Positions 33,718-41,419 of a stretch of DNA of 47,187 bases are shown piece after piece; positions within the stretch are counted from its first letter, which is position 1, and each line of letters starts with the position of its first letter. The position numbers and the translations under genes are program-made. The notes below the pieces were generated by a model, which worked only from the letters and a program-made list of their open reading frames with translations, ran no database searches and was not told the origin of the DNA. The DNA is from JAXHLG01 sp964505305 (GTDB lineage: Bacteria > Patescibacteriota > Minisyncoccia > Moranbacterales > DUUL01), in NCBI GenBank assembly GCA_964505305.1, contig CAZDHE010000004.1, positions 1-47,187 of the forward strand. Direction: 5' to 3'.

Positions 33718-34407
33718 ATGAATAATAAAATTATTATTTTCGCAATCTTATTTATTCTCTTTATTGCTATCTTTTTTGTTTTTTTTAAAGAAGACAATAA
33801 TCATCAAACCGAGGTTAAGAAGTCAACTGATACCAAAGGAGCAAACTTGGAAAAACGCAGTGTTGCCAACTCTCCGGATGCTGAAAAAATTAAAGTCGCC
33901 GCCTGCCCAACCTGCTTTGAGATGGTAAAAAATGTCAAAGCGGATAAATATGAGATAATCAAAACCCGCACTACCGCCGAGAGTATTGCTCTTTTGGAAA
34001 ACGGGCAAGCCGACGTAATTATGGCCGGCCGGACGCTCAAACCCGGCGAGCCAAAATTGGCTCATCTTTCAATAGGCGAGGGGTATTCTTTTTTAAGCAG
34101 CCAAACAAAGACAATTCTTGCTGGTCAATTAAATGATTACGATATTTACACCGATCTGGAAACAGAAGGATTAGAAAAAAAACTTTCTGTTGAAAAAATC
34201 CAAAAAGTTGATAATATTTATGAATACTTGGATAAGGGAATAATTATTACTTCTTGGGAAAACACTGATTATACCAAAGCAAGCATTGTTCACGTGCTGG
34301 AAAAAGACAACAAAAGGATGGCGCTATCAAGAAGGCCGGCAATTTATTGCCCCGGCTCCTGTGAATCCCCTATAGTTCAAGAATTAGCCAAAGACTTAAA
34401 AAAATAA
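33718..34407 (+). CDS. Exported periplasmic-binding-protein-like protein with two cysteine pairs
   Basis: The 229-residue protein is not recognised. An N-terminal anchor (about 4-23) is followed by a domain with VAACPTCFEMVKNV (Cys63, Cys66), EIIKTRTTAESIALLENGQADVIMAGRTLKPGEP, and a C-terminal IYCPGSCESPIVQELAK (Cys211, Cys215). The ADVIMAGR region resembles substrate-binding proteins of the PstS/type 2 class, in which a loop reports ligand. It follows arsG by 4 bases, so it belongs to the cluster. A metalloid-binding or thiol-relay partner is possible, but function is unknown. Confidence 0.75.
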   Translation: MNNKIIIFAILFILFIAIFFVFFKEDNNHQTEVKKSTDTKGANLEKRSVANSPDAEKIKVAACPTCFEMVKNVKADKYEIIKTRTTAESIALLENGQADVIMAGRTLKPGEPKLAHLSIGEGYSFLSSQTKTILAGQLNDYDIYTDLETEGLEKKLSVEKIQKVDNIYEYLDKGIIITSWENTDYTKASIVHVLEKDNKRMALSRRPAIYCPGSCESPIVQELAKDLKK

Positions 34408-34477
34408 GGATTTGCTCATTAAACCGGAAACCGGGTAAAATAAAATTCCTAAATCTGTCCGGAAATAAACTCCCGCT

Positions 34478-35161
34478 ATGAAAAAAAAGATATTGATTGT
34501 AGAAGATGACGAAAAAATTGTGGATTTAATTTCTCTTTATTTTAAGAAAGAGGGTTTTGATGTTTCAACAGCCAAAGATGGCAGAAAAGGTTTGGAGAAA
34601 GTTGAGCAAGAAAGACCCGATTTAGTTATTTTGGACTTGATGCTCCCCAAAATGGACGGTTTTCAGGTAGCTAAATCCATAAGATCTCGGAGCAATTTGC
34701 CCATTATAATCTTGACCGCCAAAGACGAAGAGGTGGATAAAGTGATGGGACTGGAGCTCGGAGCGGATGATTATGTGGTCAAGCCGTTTAGTCCTAAGGA
34801 ATTGATGGCTAGAACGAAAGCAATTTTAAGAAGACTTCATCCGGAAAATAAAGACCAAAAAAAGGATGTTGTTAGAATGAAGAACATTGAAATTGACCCG
34901 GAAAAATTCACGGTCAAGAAAGACTCCTCTTATATTAATCTTTCGGTGAGAGAGTTTAATTTGCTTATGGTGTTTGCTCAAAATCCCGGCCGGGTTTTTT
35001 CCCGTTCAGACTTAATGCATCAAATATACACTTTTGACGACAAGGTGGTTTTTGATCGCACTATTGATGTTCACATAGCCAATCTGCGCCGCAAGCTAAA
35101 TGACAAAAAGCAAGAAATTATAATTACCGTTAGCGGAGTCGGCTACAAGTTAAATGAATAA
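34478..35161 (+). CDS. OmpR/PhoB family response regulator
   Basis: A 227-residue two-domain regulator. The receiver (1-120) has acidic Asp10 and Asp11, phospho-acceptor Asp53 (VILDLMLPKMDG), Thr80 and Lys102 (DDYVVKPFSP). The winged-helix output domain (about 130-227) shows SVREFNLLMVFAQNPGRVFS and VDVHIANLRRKL-type DVHIANLRRKL, ending SGVGYKLNE. It overlaps the kinase gene by 8 bases. The direct repeats at 36280-36312 are the natural candidate binding site. Confidence 0.93.
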   Translation: MKKKILIVEDDEKIVDLISLYFKKEGFDVSTAKDGRKGLEKVEQERPDLVILDLMLPKMDGFQVAKSIRSRSNLPIIILTAKDEEVDKVMGLELGADDYVVKPFSPKELMARTKAILRRLHPENKDQKKDVVRMKNIEIDPEKFTVKKDSSYINLSVREFNLLMVFAQNPGRVFSRSDLMHQIYTFDDKVVFDRTIDVHIANLRRKLNDKKQEIIITVSGVGYKLNE

Positions 35162-36263
35162 TATGAAATTAAATCTCAGTCTCCAGTGGAAGTTAACCAT
35201 ATCTTTTATTTTGATAGTTGCTTTCGTGATTTTATTTGTATATTTATTAAGCAACTACTATATCATTCGCCATTTTGAGTTTTTTTGCGAAGCTTACGGG
35301 AGCGAACTTCCCAAATGTTTAAGCGACCAAGCCGGCCAGCGTTTTTTAACGGCCATTAACAAGACGCTGGTCTGGATTGGCTCCATTGGTTTTTTATTAG
35401 CCCTTTTCTTTGGTTATTTTGCCAGCAGGTTTTTTTTGAAGCCGATTGATAAAGTCATCTCTGCGGTTAAGTCTTTCTCCAAAGGAAATTATCAAACAAG
35501 GATAGACCTCCAAACCGACAAAGAAATAAGAGAGCTAATAGAGTCTTTAAATGAAATGTTTCAAAGTTTGGAAAAAAGCGAACAGCTCAGAAAAGATTTA
35601 ACTGCCAACATTTCTCACGAGCTGGCTACGCCTCTTACTAACATTTATGGCTACATTGAAGCGCTGAAAGACGGCTTGATTTCAAGTAAGAAAGAAAAAA
35701 GCAAGACTTTGAATATTATCAAGAAAGAAACCGAAAGATTAATTAAATTAACCCGGGAATTGAAAAGTTTAGCTCTGCTGGAGTCAGATAATTTTCGTTC
35801 ATCCAGAGAAAAAACCGATGTAAACAAATTAATCGAGAGCACTTTGGAAAATTTTAAAATGAAAATAAAAAAGAAAAAAATAAAACTTAAAAAAAATCTT
35901 AACTCCGATTTGCCTCAAATAAAAATAGATTCCTGCAAGTTTCAGCAGGCGTTATCCAATGTAATTGATAATGCTATTTACTATTCTTACCCTGAGGGAA
36001 AAATTGAGATTGAAACCGGTTTGAAGGAGGGCAATGCCATTATCTCCATTAAAGACTTTGGTAAGGGGATAAAAAAGGAAGACTTGCCTTTCATCTTCGA
36101 AAGATTTTATCAGGGAAATAAATCCAGAAGCGGCCGGGGGGGCAACATTGGCATTGGCTTGACGATAGTTAAGAAAATAATTGAATCCCACCAAGGTAAA
36201 ATCGAAGTTTTCAGCCAAAAAAACCGGGGAAGCAAATTTATTATTTCGATTCCGATAAAGTAA
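35154..36263 (+). CDS. Sensor histidine kinase
   Basis: A 369-residue membrane kinase. Helix 1 (about 12-35), a short extracytoplasmic loop (about 38-70), helix 2 (about 72-92), HAMP (93-145), HisKA with SHELATPL (His155), then HATPase with DNAIYYS (N box), DFGKGI (G1), FERFYQG (F) and NIGIGL (G2). The outer loop is small but has two cysteines (Cys45, Cys55), suggesting redox or metal sensing, which is inference. It pairs with the upstream response regulator. Confidence 0.93.
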   Translation: MNNMKLNLSLQWKLTISFILIVAFVILFVYLLSNYYIIRHFEFFCEAYGSELPKCLSDQAGQRFLTAINKTLVWIGSIGFLLALFFGYFASRFFLKPIDKVISAVKSFSKGNYQTRIDLQTDKEIRELIESLNEMFQSLEKSEQLRKDLTANISHELATPLTNIYGYIEALKDGLISSKKEKSKTLNIIKKETERLIKLTRELKSLALLESDNFRSSREKTDVNKLIESTLENFKMKIKKKKIKLKKNLNSDLPQIKIDSCKFQQALSNVIDNAIYYSYPEGKIEIETGLKEGNAIISIKDFGKGIKKEDLPFIFERFYQGNKSRSGRGGNIGIGLTIVKKIIESHQGKIEVFSQKNRGSKFIISIPIK

Positions 36264-36279
36264 TCGGGGTTAATCTTTT

Positions 36280-36323
36280 TTTAATAAGATTTTAATAATT
36301 TCTTAACAAAAGTCTGCTATAGT
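36280..36323 (+). promoter_or_regulatory. Promoter with three 11-bp OmpR/PhoB-like direct repeats
   Basis: TTTAATAAGAT, TTTAATAATTT and CTTAACAAAAG lie head to tail at 36280-36312, each 11 bases. Six bases later is an extended -10 (TG-C-TATAGT, 36318-36323), and no -35 box is present. This is the layout of promoters activated by OmpR/PhoB-type regulators bound at the -35 region, here likely the adjacent response regulator. The next ATG is at 36409. Confidence 0.65.
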
Positions 36324-36408
36324 TATTATTGCAGAGGTGGCGTCTTTATTCTCACCTTGCTTATTTAAACAAATTTTTATCTATTTTTACCAATAATCAA
36401 AACAAACT

Positions 36409-37845
36409 ATGAAAAAACGAATCCTTTTTCTTGTTGTTTTTGCTTTTTTGTTTCTTGGGGCTTTTCAAGCTCAAGCTTCAAGTAAAACAACGGTCTATTT
36501 CTTCTGGGGAGAAGGTTGTCCGCATTGCGCTGAGGAAAAACCTTTTTTGGAAGAAATGGAGGAAAAATATCCGGAACTGGAAGTTAAGATGCTGGAAACT
36601 TATAAAGACAAAGAAAACTCCGAGCTTTTCCAAGAGATGGCCGCCGCTTACGGAACTCAGGCTCGGGGAGTGCCGGTTACCTTTATCGGTGATCACGAGC
36701 CGATTATCGGGTTTTCCGGAAGTATGGAGCCGGAAATAGAAAGCAAAATAAAAACTTGCTTGGAAGAAGGTTGCGTTGATCCCGAAGAAAAAGCCGGAGT
36801 TGCCAAAAAAGCGGAAGAGGCAAGTTCCGGAGGCGGCGAATCTTCAACGGAACAAAAGATGAGCGTAGCTCCGGAGAAAGAAGACCGGAAAGAATCTGCG
36901 CCTCAATCTTCCGATTTTACGTCCGAAGATAAGCAGGGAATTTCCTTGCCTCTTGTGGGAAATGTAAATTTCTCCGAAGTTCCGCTTTTTGTTTCCACCG
37001 GCTTAATAGCTTTTGTAGATGGTTTTAATCCTTGCTCTTTGTGGCTGATAAGCTTTCTTCTGGGAATTGTGATTTATACCGGATCCAGGAAAAAAATATT
37101 TTTGGTGGGAACCACTTTTCTGCTAGTTACCACTATTGCATATGGATTTTTTATGGCCGGATTATTGAATGTTTTTATGTATATAGGTTATTTGACTTGG
37201 ATTCAGGTGGGAGTCGCTTTAATTGCCCTTATTTTTGCCGTGGTTAATATTAAAGATTATTTTTGGTACAAGAAGGGCTTGTCTTTCACTATTTCCGATA
37301 AATACAAGCCCAAAATATTCAAAAATGTTCGCAGTATTATGAAAGGAGAAAGGTCAACTTGGAGTATGATGGCCGGAACAGCCGGCCTGGCTCTGGGAGT
37401 GGTGCTGATAGAACTGCCTTGCACTGCCGGATTTCCTGTGATTTGGACTAATCTGCTTGCCCAATACGATGTTTCCACGGTTACTTTTCTACTGCTCTTA
37501 CTTTTGTATTTGCTGATTTATATGTTAGATGAGATGATAGTAGTGGGAGGGGCCGTATTGACTCTGAAAGCGGGAAAGTTCGAAGAAAAACACGGCCGGA
37601 TGCTAAAACTTATCGGCGGAGTGATTATGCTTTCATTAGCTTCGGTGATGCTTGTTGATCCGGATTTGATGAATGAAATCGGCACCAGCGTATTAATATT
37701 TGCCGGTTCTATTGCCGTATCATTTCTAATAATGTTTATTCATCGTAAAATTTTACCCAAATTTGATGTTAAAATCGGAACGGAAAAAAACCTAGCGCCG
37801 GAGGAAGAGGAACAAAACGAAACAAACAGAGACGAAAAATCCTAA
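36409..37845 (+). CDS. Secreted thioredoxin domain fused to a CcdA/DsbD-like membrane domain
   Basis: A 478-residue fusion. Signal sequence (1-24). Thioredoxin-like domain (about 27-125) with FFWGEGCPHCAEEKPF (Cys37, Cys40) and cis-Pro GVPVTF. Low-complexity linker (about 135-180). Six-helix CcdA-like domain (about 190-450) with FNPCSLWL and ELPCTAGFP as the electron-carrying cysteines, and an acidic tail. It should carry reducing equivalents from cytoplasm to the outer face. Bases 36493-36693 are nearly identical to the lipoprotein gene at 38655-38855. Preceded by the repeat-bearing promoter. Confidence 0.85.
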   Translation: MKKRILFLVVFAFLFLGAFQAQASSKTTVYFFWGEGCPHCAEEKPFLEEMEEKYPELEVKMLETYKDKENSELFQEMAAAYGTQARGVPVTFIGDHEPIIGFSGSMEPEIESKIKTCLEEGCVDPEEKAGVAKKAEEASSGGGESSTEQKMSVAPEKEDRKESAPQSSDFTSEDKQGISLPLVGNVNFSEVPLFVSTGLIAFVDGFNPCSLWLISFLLGIVIYTGSRKKIFLVGTTFLLVTTIAYGFFMAGLLNVFMYIGYLTWIQVGVALIALIFAVVNIKDYFWYKKGLSFTISDKYKPKIFKNVRSIMKGERSTWSMMAGTAGLALGVVLIELPCTAGFPVIWTNLLAQYDVSTVTFLLLLLLYLLIYMLDEMIVVGGAVLTLKAGKFEEKHGRMLKLIGGVIMLSLASVMLVDPDLMNEIGTSVLIFAGSIAVSFLIMFIHRKILPKFDVKIGTEKNLAPEEEEQNETNRDEKS

Positions 37846-38072
37846 TGATAAGTCTCTATCAAATCCTAAGTACTAAATCCTAAATTCTAAACAATTTCAA
37901 AACTCAAAAATCAAATTACAAAAACAGTTTAGCACTTTTGGATTTTGGTCATTGCGTAAAGCAGCGTTGTTGCCACGCAACTGTACGTTGGAATTTGTTT
38001 AGGATTTAGAAATTAGGATTTAGGGTTTGAAAGAATTTTGTTTTTTAAAAGATTAAAATTAATTACAAACAT
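37846..38072. repeat. Spacer with long inverted repeat of the rnpB-insertion type
   Basis: AAATCCTAAGTACTAAATCC (37861-37880) and ATTCTAAACAATTTC face GGAATTTGTTTAGGATTTAG and AAATTAGGATTTAGGG (about 37990-38025). The arm vocabulary (AATCCTAAATCC, TTTAGGATTT) is that of the two elements inside rnpB. No ORF seen. Confidence 0.7.
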
Positions 38073-38465
38073 ATGTCTAACAAAAATTTCCCCGAAAACT
38101 TGCTCTACAATAAAGACTATTCCTGGGTTAAAATAGACGGAGACACGGCCGTCTTGGGCATTGTCGAGCCGGCTGCTTCTCGGGTAAAGGAGTTTGTTTT
38201 TGTCCAGCTTCCCGAAGTCGGAGAAAAACTCAAAAAAGGCGACACTTATGTTTCTTTGGAGGCGGTAAAGTGGAGCGGGCATCTTTCCAGCCCCTTTTCC
38301 GGCGAAGTGGTGCAGTTTAATGAAGAGCTTTTTGATGAGCCGGTCAAAATTAACCAAGATCCTTACGGGAAGGGCTGGATTGCCAAGGTTAAGCTTGAAA
38401 ACAATCAAGAAAAAGAGGATTTATTAAAGGCGGAGGAAGTTGAAAAATGGTTTGATAAAAAATAA
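38073..38465 (+). CDS. GcvH-like lipoyl carrier protein
   Basis: A 130-residue H-protein fold: YNKDYSWVKIDGDTAVLGI start, VQLPEVGEKLKKGDTYVSLEAVKWSGHL with the probable lipoylated Lys66, PFSGEVVQFNEEL and DPYGKGWIAKVKL. The residues after Lys66 (WSGH) differ from the usual VKAASD-type context. No glycine cleavage P or T genes are nearby, but a lipoate ligase is (40153). A free-standing lipoyl dithiol carrier, as in the LbpA proteins of sulfur metabolism, is a reasonable hypothesis. It lies between thioredoxin-type genes. Confidence 0.85.
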   Translation: MSNKNFPENLLYNKDYSWVKIDGDTAVLGIVEPAASRVKEFVFVQLPEVGEKLKKGDTYVSLEAVKWSGHLSSPFSGEVVQFNEELFDEPVKINQDPYGKGWIAKVKLENNQEKEDLLKAEEVEKWFDKK

Positions 38466-38507
38466 TTTTACTGATTTTTAAAATTGAATAAAAATTAATT
38501 GTTAAGT

Positions 38508-38963
38508 ATGAATATGAAAAGAATTTTTTTGTTGACATTGGCTATTGCGATGCCGCTTGTCTTTTCCGGTTGCTCTTCTTCTCAGGATTCAGTTTCCAAA
38601 AAAGAGGACAAAGCCAAAGTGCTAAGCCAAGAAACCAAAAACGCAAAAGCGGCCGTCTATTTCTTCTGGGGAGAAGGTTGTCCGCATTGCGCTGAGGAAA
38701 AACCTTTTCTGGAAGAAATGGAGGAAAAATATCCGGAACTGGAAGTTAAGATGCTGGAAACTTATAAAGACAAAGAAAACTCCGAGCTTTTCCAAGAGAT
38801 GGCCGCCGCTTACGGAACTCAGGCTCGGGGAGTGCCGGTTACCTTTATCGGTGATACTGAGCCGATTGTGGGATTTTCTGAAAGGATGGAGACTGAAATT
38901 GAAGATAGAATAAAGACTTGTTTGGAGAAAGAATGCGTTAACCCGATTTCAAAAATCAATTAG
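38508..38963 (+). CDS. Thioredoxin-fold lipoprotein
   Basis: From ATG 38508 a 151-residue lipoprotein with lipobox VFSGC (Cys22), a charged linker, then a thioredoxin domain with FFWGEGCPHCAEEKPF (Cys58, Cys61). The domain is almost identical at DNA level (200 of 201 bases, 38655-38855) to that of the fusion protein at 36409, while its flanks differ. It is probably anchored on the outer face as a mobile partner or alternative to that domain. An in-frame TTG at 38499 and an ATG at 38514 are other start options. Confidence 0.85.
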   Translation: MNMKRIFLLTLAIAMPLVFSGCSSSQDSVSKKEDKAKVLSQETKNAKAAVYFFWGEGCPHCAEEKPFLEEMEEKYPELEVKMLETYKDKENSELFQEMAAAYGTQARGVPVTFIGDTEPIVGFSERMETEIEDRIKTCLEKECVNPISKIN

Positions 38964-38992
38964 AGTAATTTTTATAAATAATTCAAAAAAAT

Positions 38993-39751
38993 ATGTCGAA
39001 CCTAAAAAAATTGGAACAAAAATATCTCCGGCTAATCAAAGGCAAGGGACTGCCGGTGGGAGTGAAAATGCTAACCCCCGAGGAAGAGCTTCCCAAGTCG
39101 GTTGCTAATCCCAAGGGAAATATGGCTTTATGCCAAGTTTTAAAAGAGGCGGCCGTTTACAAGAAAAAAAGAGCGGTTAGCGTGGAAAATATGGGCGGGT
39201 GTGTTATCGGCTCCAGAGTGTTGGGCTTTGAGGAAGTTTCGGAAAACCTCAAAAACCGCTGGGTGGAAGGCTTTGCTTACCAAGAAGAAATTTTTGACGA
39301 GTTAATGGAGCAGACCGAGAAATTTCCTTTGGATAAATATCAAGCCGCCGTTTTCGCCCCCTTGGGAGAATTCCAAGACTTGGGATGGGAGCCGGACGCC
39401 GTTGTTATGGTGGTTAATTCTTCCCAGGCTTATCTTTTAACTATGGGCGTTTTTGACAAAACCGGCAAGAAGTGTTCGCCCCGAATAAACGGCCACGCCG
39501 CTTGTGAAATAGTTGTTCCGGTTGTCGAAGAAGGCAACCCTTGGCTGACAGTTCCTTGCGGTGGAGCCAGAAGTATTGCCTCCTCTCAGGACGACGAGCT
39601 GTGGGTGGGATTAACCGTGAGCGACTTGGAAAAGGCTTTGGAAAGAGTGGAAGAAACCGGCCTTGGCTACCCGCCGCCGGTGGAACAAATGCCGATCACC
39701 GAAGCCAATCCCCAACACCCCTTGACCGGTCTCATAAACAGGCAGGACTAA
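38993..39751 (+). CDS. DUF169 family protein
   Basis: A 252-residue soluble protein of the DUF169 (COG2043) type: KGKGLPVGVKMLTPEEELPK, NMALCQVLKEAA, GGCVIGSRVLGF, SPRINGHAACEIVVPV and TVPCGGARSIA. The conserved cysteines (in LCQ, GGCV, AACE, VPCGG) suggest a metal or thiol site. Function is unsettled; members occur in anaerobic bacteria and methanogens near redox genes. It lies between the thioredoxin lipoprotein and the flavoprotein fragment. Confidence 0.85.
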   Translation: MSNLKKLEQKYLRLIKGKGLPVGVKMLTPEEELPKSVANPKGNMALCQVLKEAAVYKKKRAVSVENMGGCVIGSRVLGFEEVSENLKNRWVEGFAYQEEIFDELMEQTEKFPLDKYQAAVFAPLGEFQDLGWEPDAVVMVVNSSQAYLLTMGVFDKTGKKCSPRINGHAACEIVVPVVEEGNPWLTVPCGGARSIASSQDDELWVGLTVSDLEKALERVEETGLGYPPPVEQMPITEANPQHPLTGLINRQD

Positions 39752-39769
39752 ACCCAAGCACCAATATTT

Positions 39770-39952
39770 ATGGCAAAGCGAAAAATAGTTATTATCGGCG
39801 GAGGGGCGGCCGACTCCGCTTGTGCTTTTGAGTTAATAAAATTGGGCAAGGAAACAACCGCCATAAACAAAAAAGCCAAAAAAGCAAGCTATGCGGGAGC
39901 GGAAAGAGAAAGAAACCGAGAACTTAAACTAAATGTATCATACTGTGTATGA
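39770..39952 (+). pseudogene. Truncated FAD/NAD(P)-binding oxidoreductase, N-terminal remnant
   Basis: The first 35 residues, KRKIVIIGGGAADSACAFEL onwards, form a Rossmann dinucleotide-binding start (GGGxA) like that of dihydrolipoamide dehydrogenase, thioredoxin reductase and related flavoenzymes. Homology stops at about 39885 and the frame closes inside a perfect palindrome at 39930-39960. The remaining several hundred residues are missing. Given the neighbouring lipoyl carrier and lipoate ligase, a lost dihydrolipoamide dehydrogenase-like gene is attractive but unproven. Confidence 0.6.
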
Positions 39953-39960
39953 TACATTTA
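39930..39960. repeat. Perfect 14-bp palindrome
   Basis: TAAATGTATCATAC, loop TGT, GTATGATACATTTA, with no mismatch. There is no T-run after it. It could be an operator, an insertion scar or a hairpin at the breakpoint of the truncated flavoprotein gene. The following 190 bases to lplA hold no recognisable gene. Confidence 0.75.
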
Positions 39961-40152
39961 GCAGGAATAGTTTTTCGCATAGGAATTTCAAAAATTTTAG
40001 CGATAGCGTTTCGGGGGGAGGCGCTTTTTGAAAGCATTATCTTGCAAAGCAAACTTACAAAATTTGAAAACGCTTACCCTGAATTCGCCTTGTTGAGTTT
40101 GTGGAATGAGCAAAGCTTAACCCGAGTTTTCTAACTAAATTTATATCAAAAA

Positions 40153-40920
40153 ATGGACACTTGGAGACTTTTGGAATATGAGAAAGAAGATGATTCTTAT
40201 GGAAAAATGGCCCTGGATGAAGCAGTTTTAGACTCGGTCGCTCAAGGAGAGTCACCGGCTACTCTCCGCTTTTACCACTGGCCTCATCCGGCAGTGGCGA
40301 TCGGCTATTTTCAAGCGGTGGAAGAAGAGGTAAATACAAAGGCCTGCCGGCAAGACCGAGTGGAAATCTTCAGGAGAATGACCGGAGGAGGAGCGGTTTA
40401 TAAAGATCCGGCCGGAGAGCTTAACTACAGCCTTATCATCAAAGAATCCGACCCTCGCATTCCTCAAGATATATTGGCCTCCTACGGCGCTATTGAGCAG
40501 GGGCTTATCAAAGGATTGGAATTTCTGGGTTTAAATGCTCAATTAACGGGCGTTAACGACATCGTTTTGGACGGCAAAAAAATTTCCGGCAACGCCCAAA
40601 CCAGAAAAAACGGGGCGGTGCTCCAACACGGAACTCTGCTTCTTGATTTTGACGTGGAAAAAATGGCCGCATATTTGAAGATATCCCAAGAAAAACTGTC
40701 TGATAAAAACCTCCAAGACATTAGGAAACGAGTGGGGACCCTCAGGGAATATCTGCCGGAAATGTCTTTGCCGGAAATGGAGAAGGCTTTAATCGAAGGT
40801 TTCCGCCAAGCCTTCAAAACTGTCATAAAACCGGGAAAAATCAGCAAACGAGAACAAAGGCTAAAAAAAGATTTATATAAACAAAAATATTCCACTTATG
40901 AGTGGAATTATCGAAGATAA
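40153..40920 (+). CDS. lplA: Lipoate-protein ligase A, catalytic domain
   Basis: A 255-residue biotin/lipoate ligase-fold enzyme that attaches lipoate to a lysine via lipoyl-AMP. Motifs are RRMTGGGAVYKDPAGELNYS (74-93) and DGKKISGNAQTRKNGAVLQH with the catalytic Lys143 (KISGNAQ). The C-terminal accessory domain is not fused but encoded by the next gene, 4 bases downstream, as in the two-part Thermoplasma enzyme. The likely substrate is the H-like protein at 38073. No lipoate synthesis (lipA, lipB) is seen, so lipoate may be scavenged. Confidence 0.93.
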   Translation: MDTWRLLEYEKEDDSYGKMALDEAVLDSVAQGESPATLRFYHWPHPAVAIGYFQAVEEEVNTKACRQDRVEIFRRMTGGGAVYKDPAGELNYSLIIKESDPRIPQDILASYGAIEQGLIKGLEFLGLNAQLTGVNDIVLDGKKISGNAQTRKNGAVLQHGTLLLDFDVEKMAAYLKISQEKLSDKNLQDIRKRVGTLREYLPEMSLPEMEKALIEGFRQAFKTVIKPGKISKREQRLKKDLYKQKYSTYEWNYRR

Positions 40921-40924
40921 AAAT

Positions 40925-41212
40925 ATGAAAAAAAACATCGCCTATAAGGCTCCGGAGGGGAAATTATTAAGAATTGAAGCGCAAGTGGATGATTTTACTA
41001 TTCAAACAATAAAAATTACCGGAGATTTTTTTATTCATCCGGAAGATGATTTGATTAAAATAGAGAAAATTCTGCCAGGTAAAAGAATTAGCCAAGTCAA
41101 ACAAGCGGTGGATGAATTTACCGATAAAAACCAAACCCGGATAATAGGCTTTACTTCCGCAGACCTTCAAGAGGCTTTGGAAAAAATATTTCCCAAAAAT
41201 CCTGAAAATTAA
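40925..41212 (+). CDS. Lipoate ligase C-terminal (accessory) domain protein
   Basis: From ATG 40925, 95 residues: KKNIAYKAPEGKLLRIEAQV, IQTIKITGDFFIHPEDDLIK, then IEKILPGK and a C-terminal helix LQEALEKIF. This matches the Lip_prot_lig_C fold (Thermoplasma LplB), which is needed with LplA for lipoate activation. It is separated from lplA by four bases, so co-translation is expected. Confidence 0.88.
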   Translation: MKKNIAYKAPEGKLLRIEAQVDDFTIQTIKITGDFFIHPEDDLIKIEKILPGKRISQVKQAVDEFTDKNQTRIIGFTSADLQEALEKIFPKNPEN

Positions 41213-41341
41213 AAAACCGGCTTAAAACCGATAAGAAAAACAACTCCCAATAAGAAGGAATTACAGCAGGAATGATACTTGGAAACAGTCTCTTATTGGA
41301 AAAAACGAGAAAACCGAGGATAAAAATAAAAATCTCCAAGG

Positions 41342-41413
41342 CTCCGGGGGCCGGATTCGAACCGGCAACCAATTGATTAACAGTCAACTGCTCTACCGTT
41401 GAGCTACCCCGGA
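41342..41413 (-). tRNA. tRNA-Asn (anticodon GTT)
   Basis: On the minus strand TCCGGGG pairs with CCCCGGA. The D arm is GCTCAACGGTAGAGC, the anticodon loop CTGTTAA gives GTT, and the T arm is GCCGG-TTCGAAT-CCGGC. The discriminator is G and CCA is not encoded. Confidence 0.96.
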
Positions 41414-41419
41414 ACTTTG

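Noticed and set aside
39949..40134. Small plus-strand frame between the flavoprotein fragment and lplA
   Set aside because: No recognisable domain; it starts inside the palindrome, and its composition looks non-coding.
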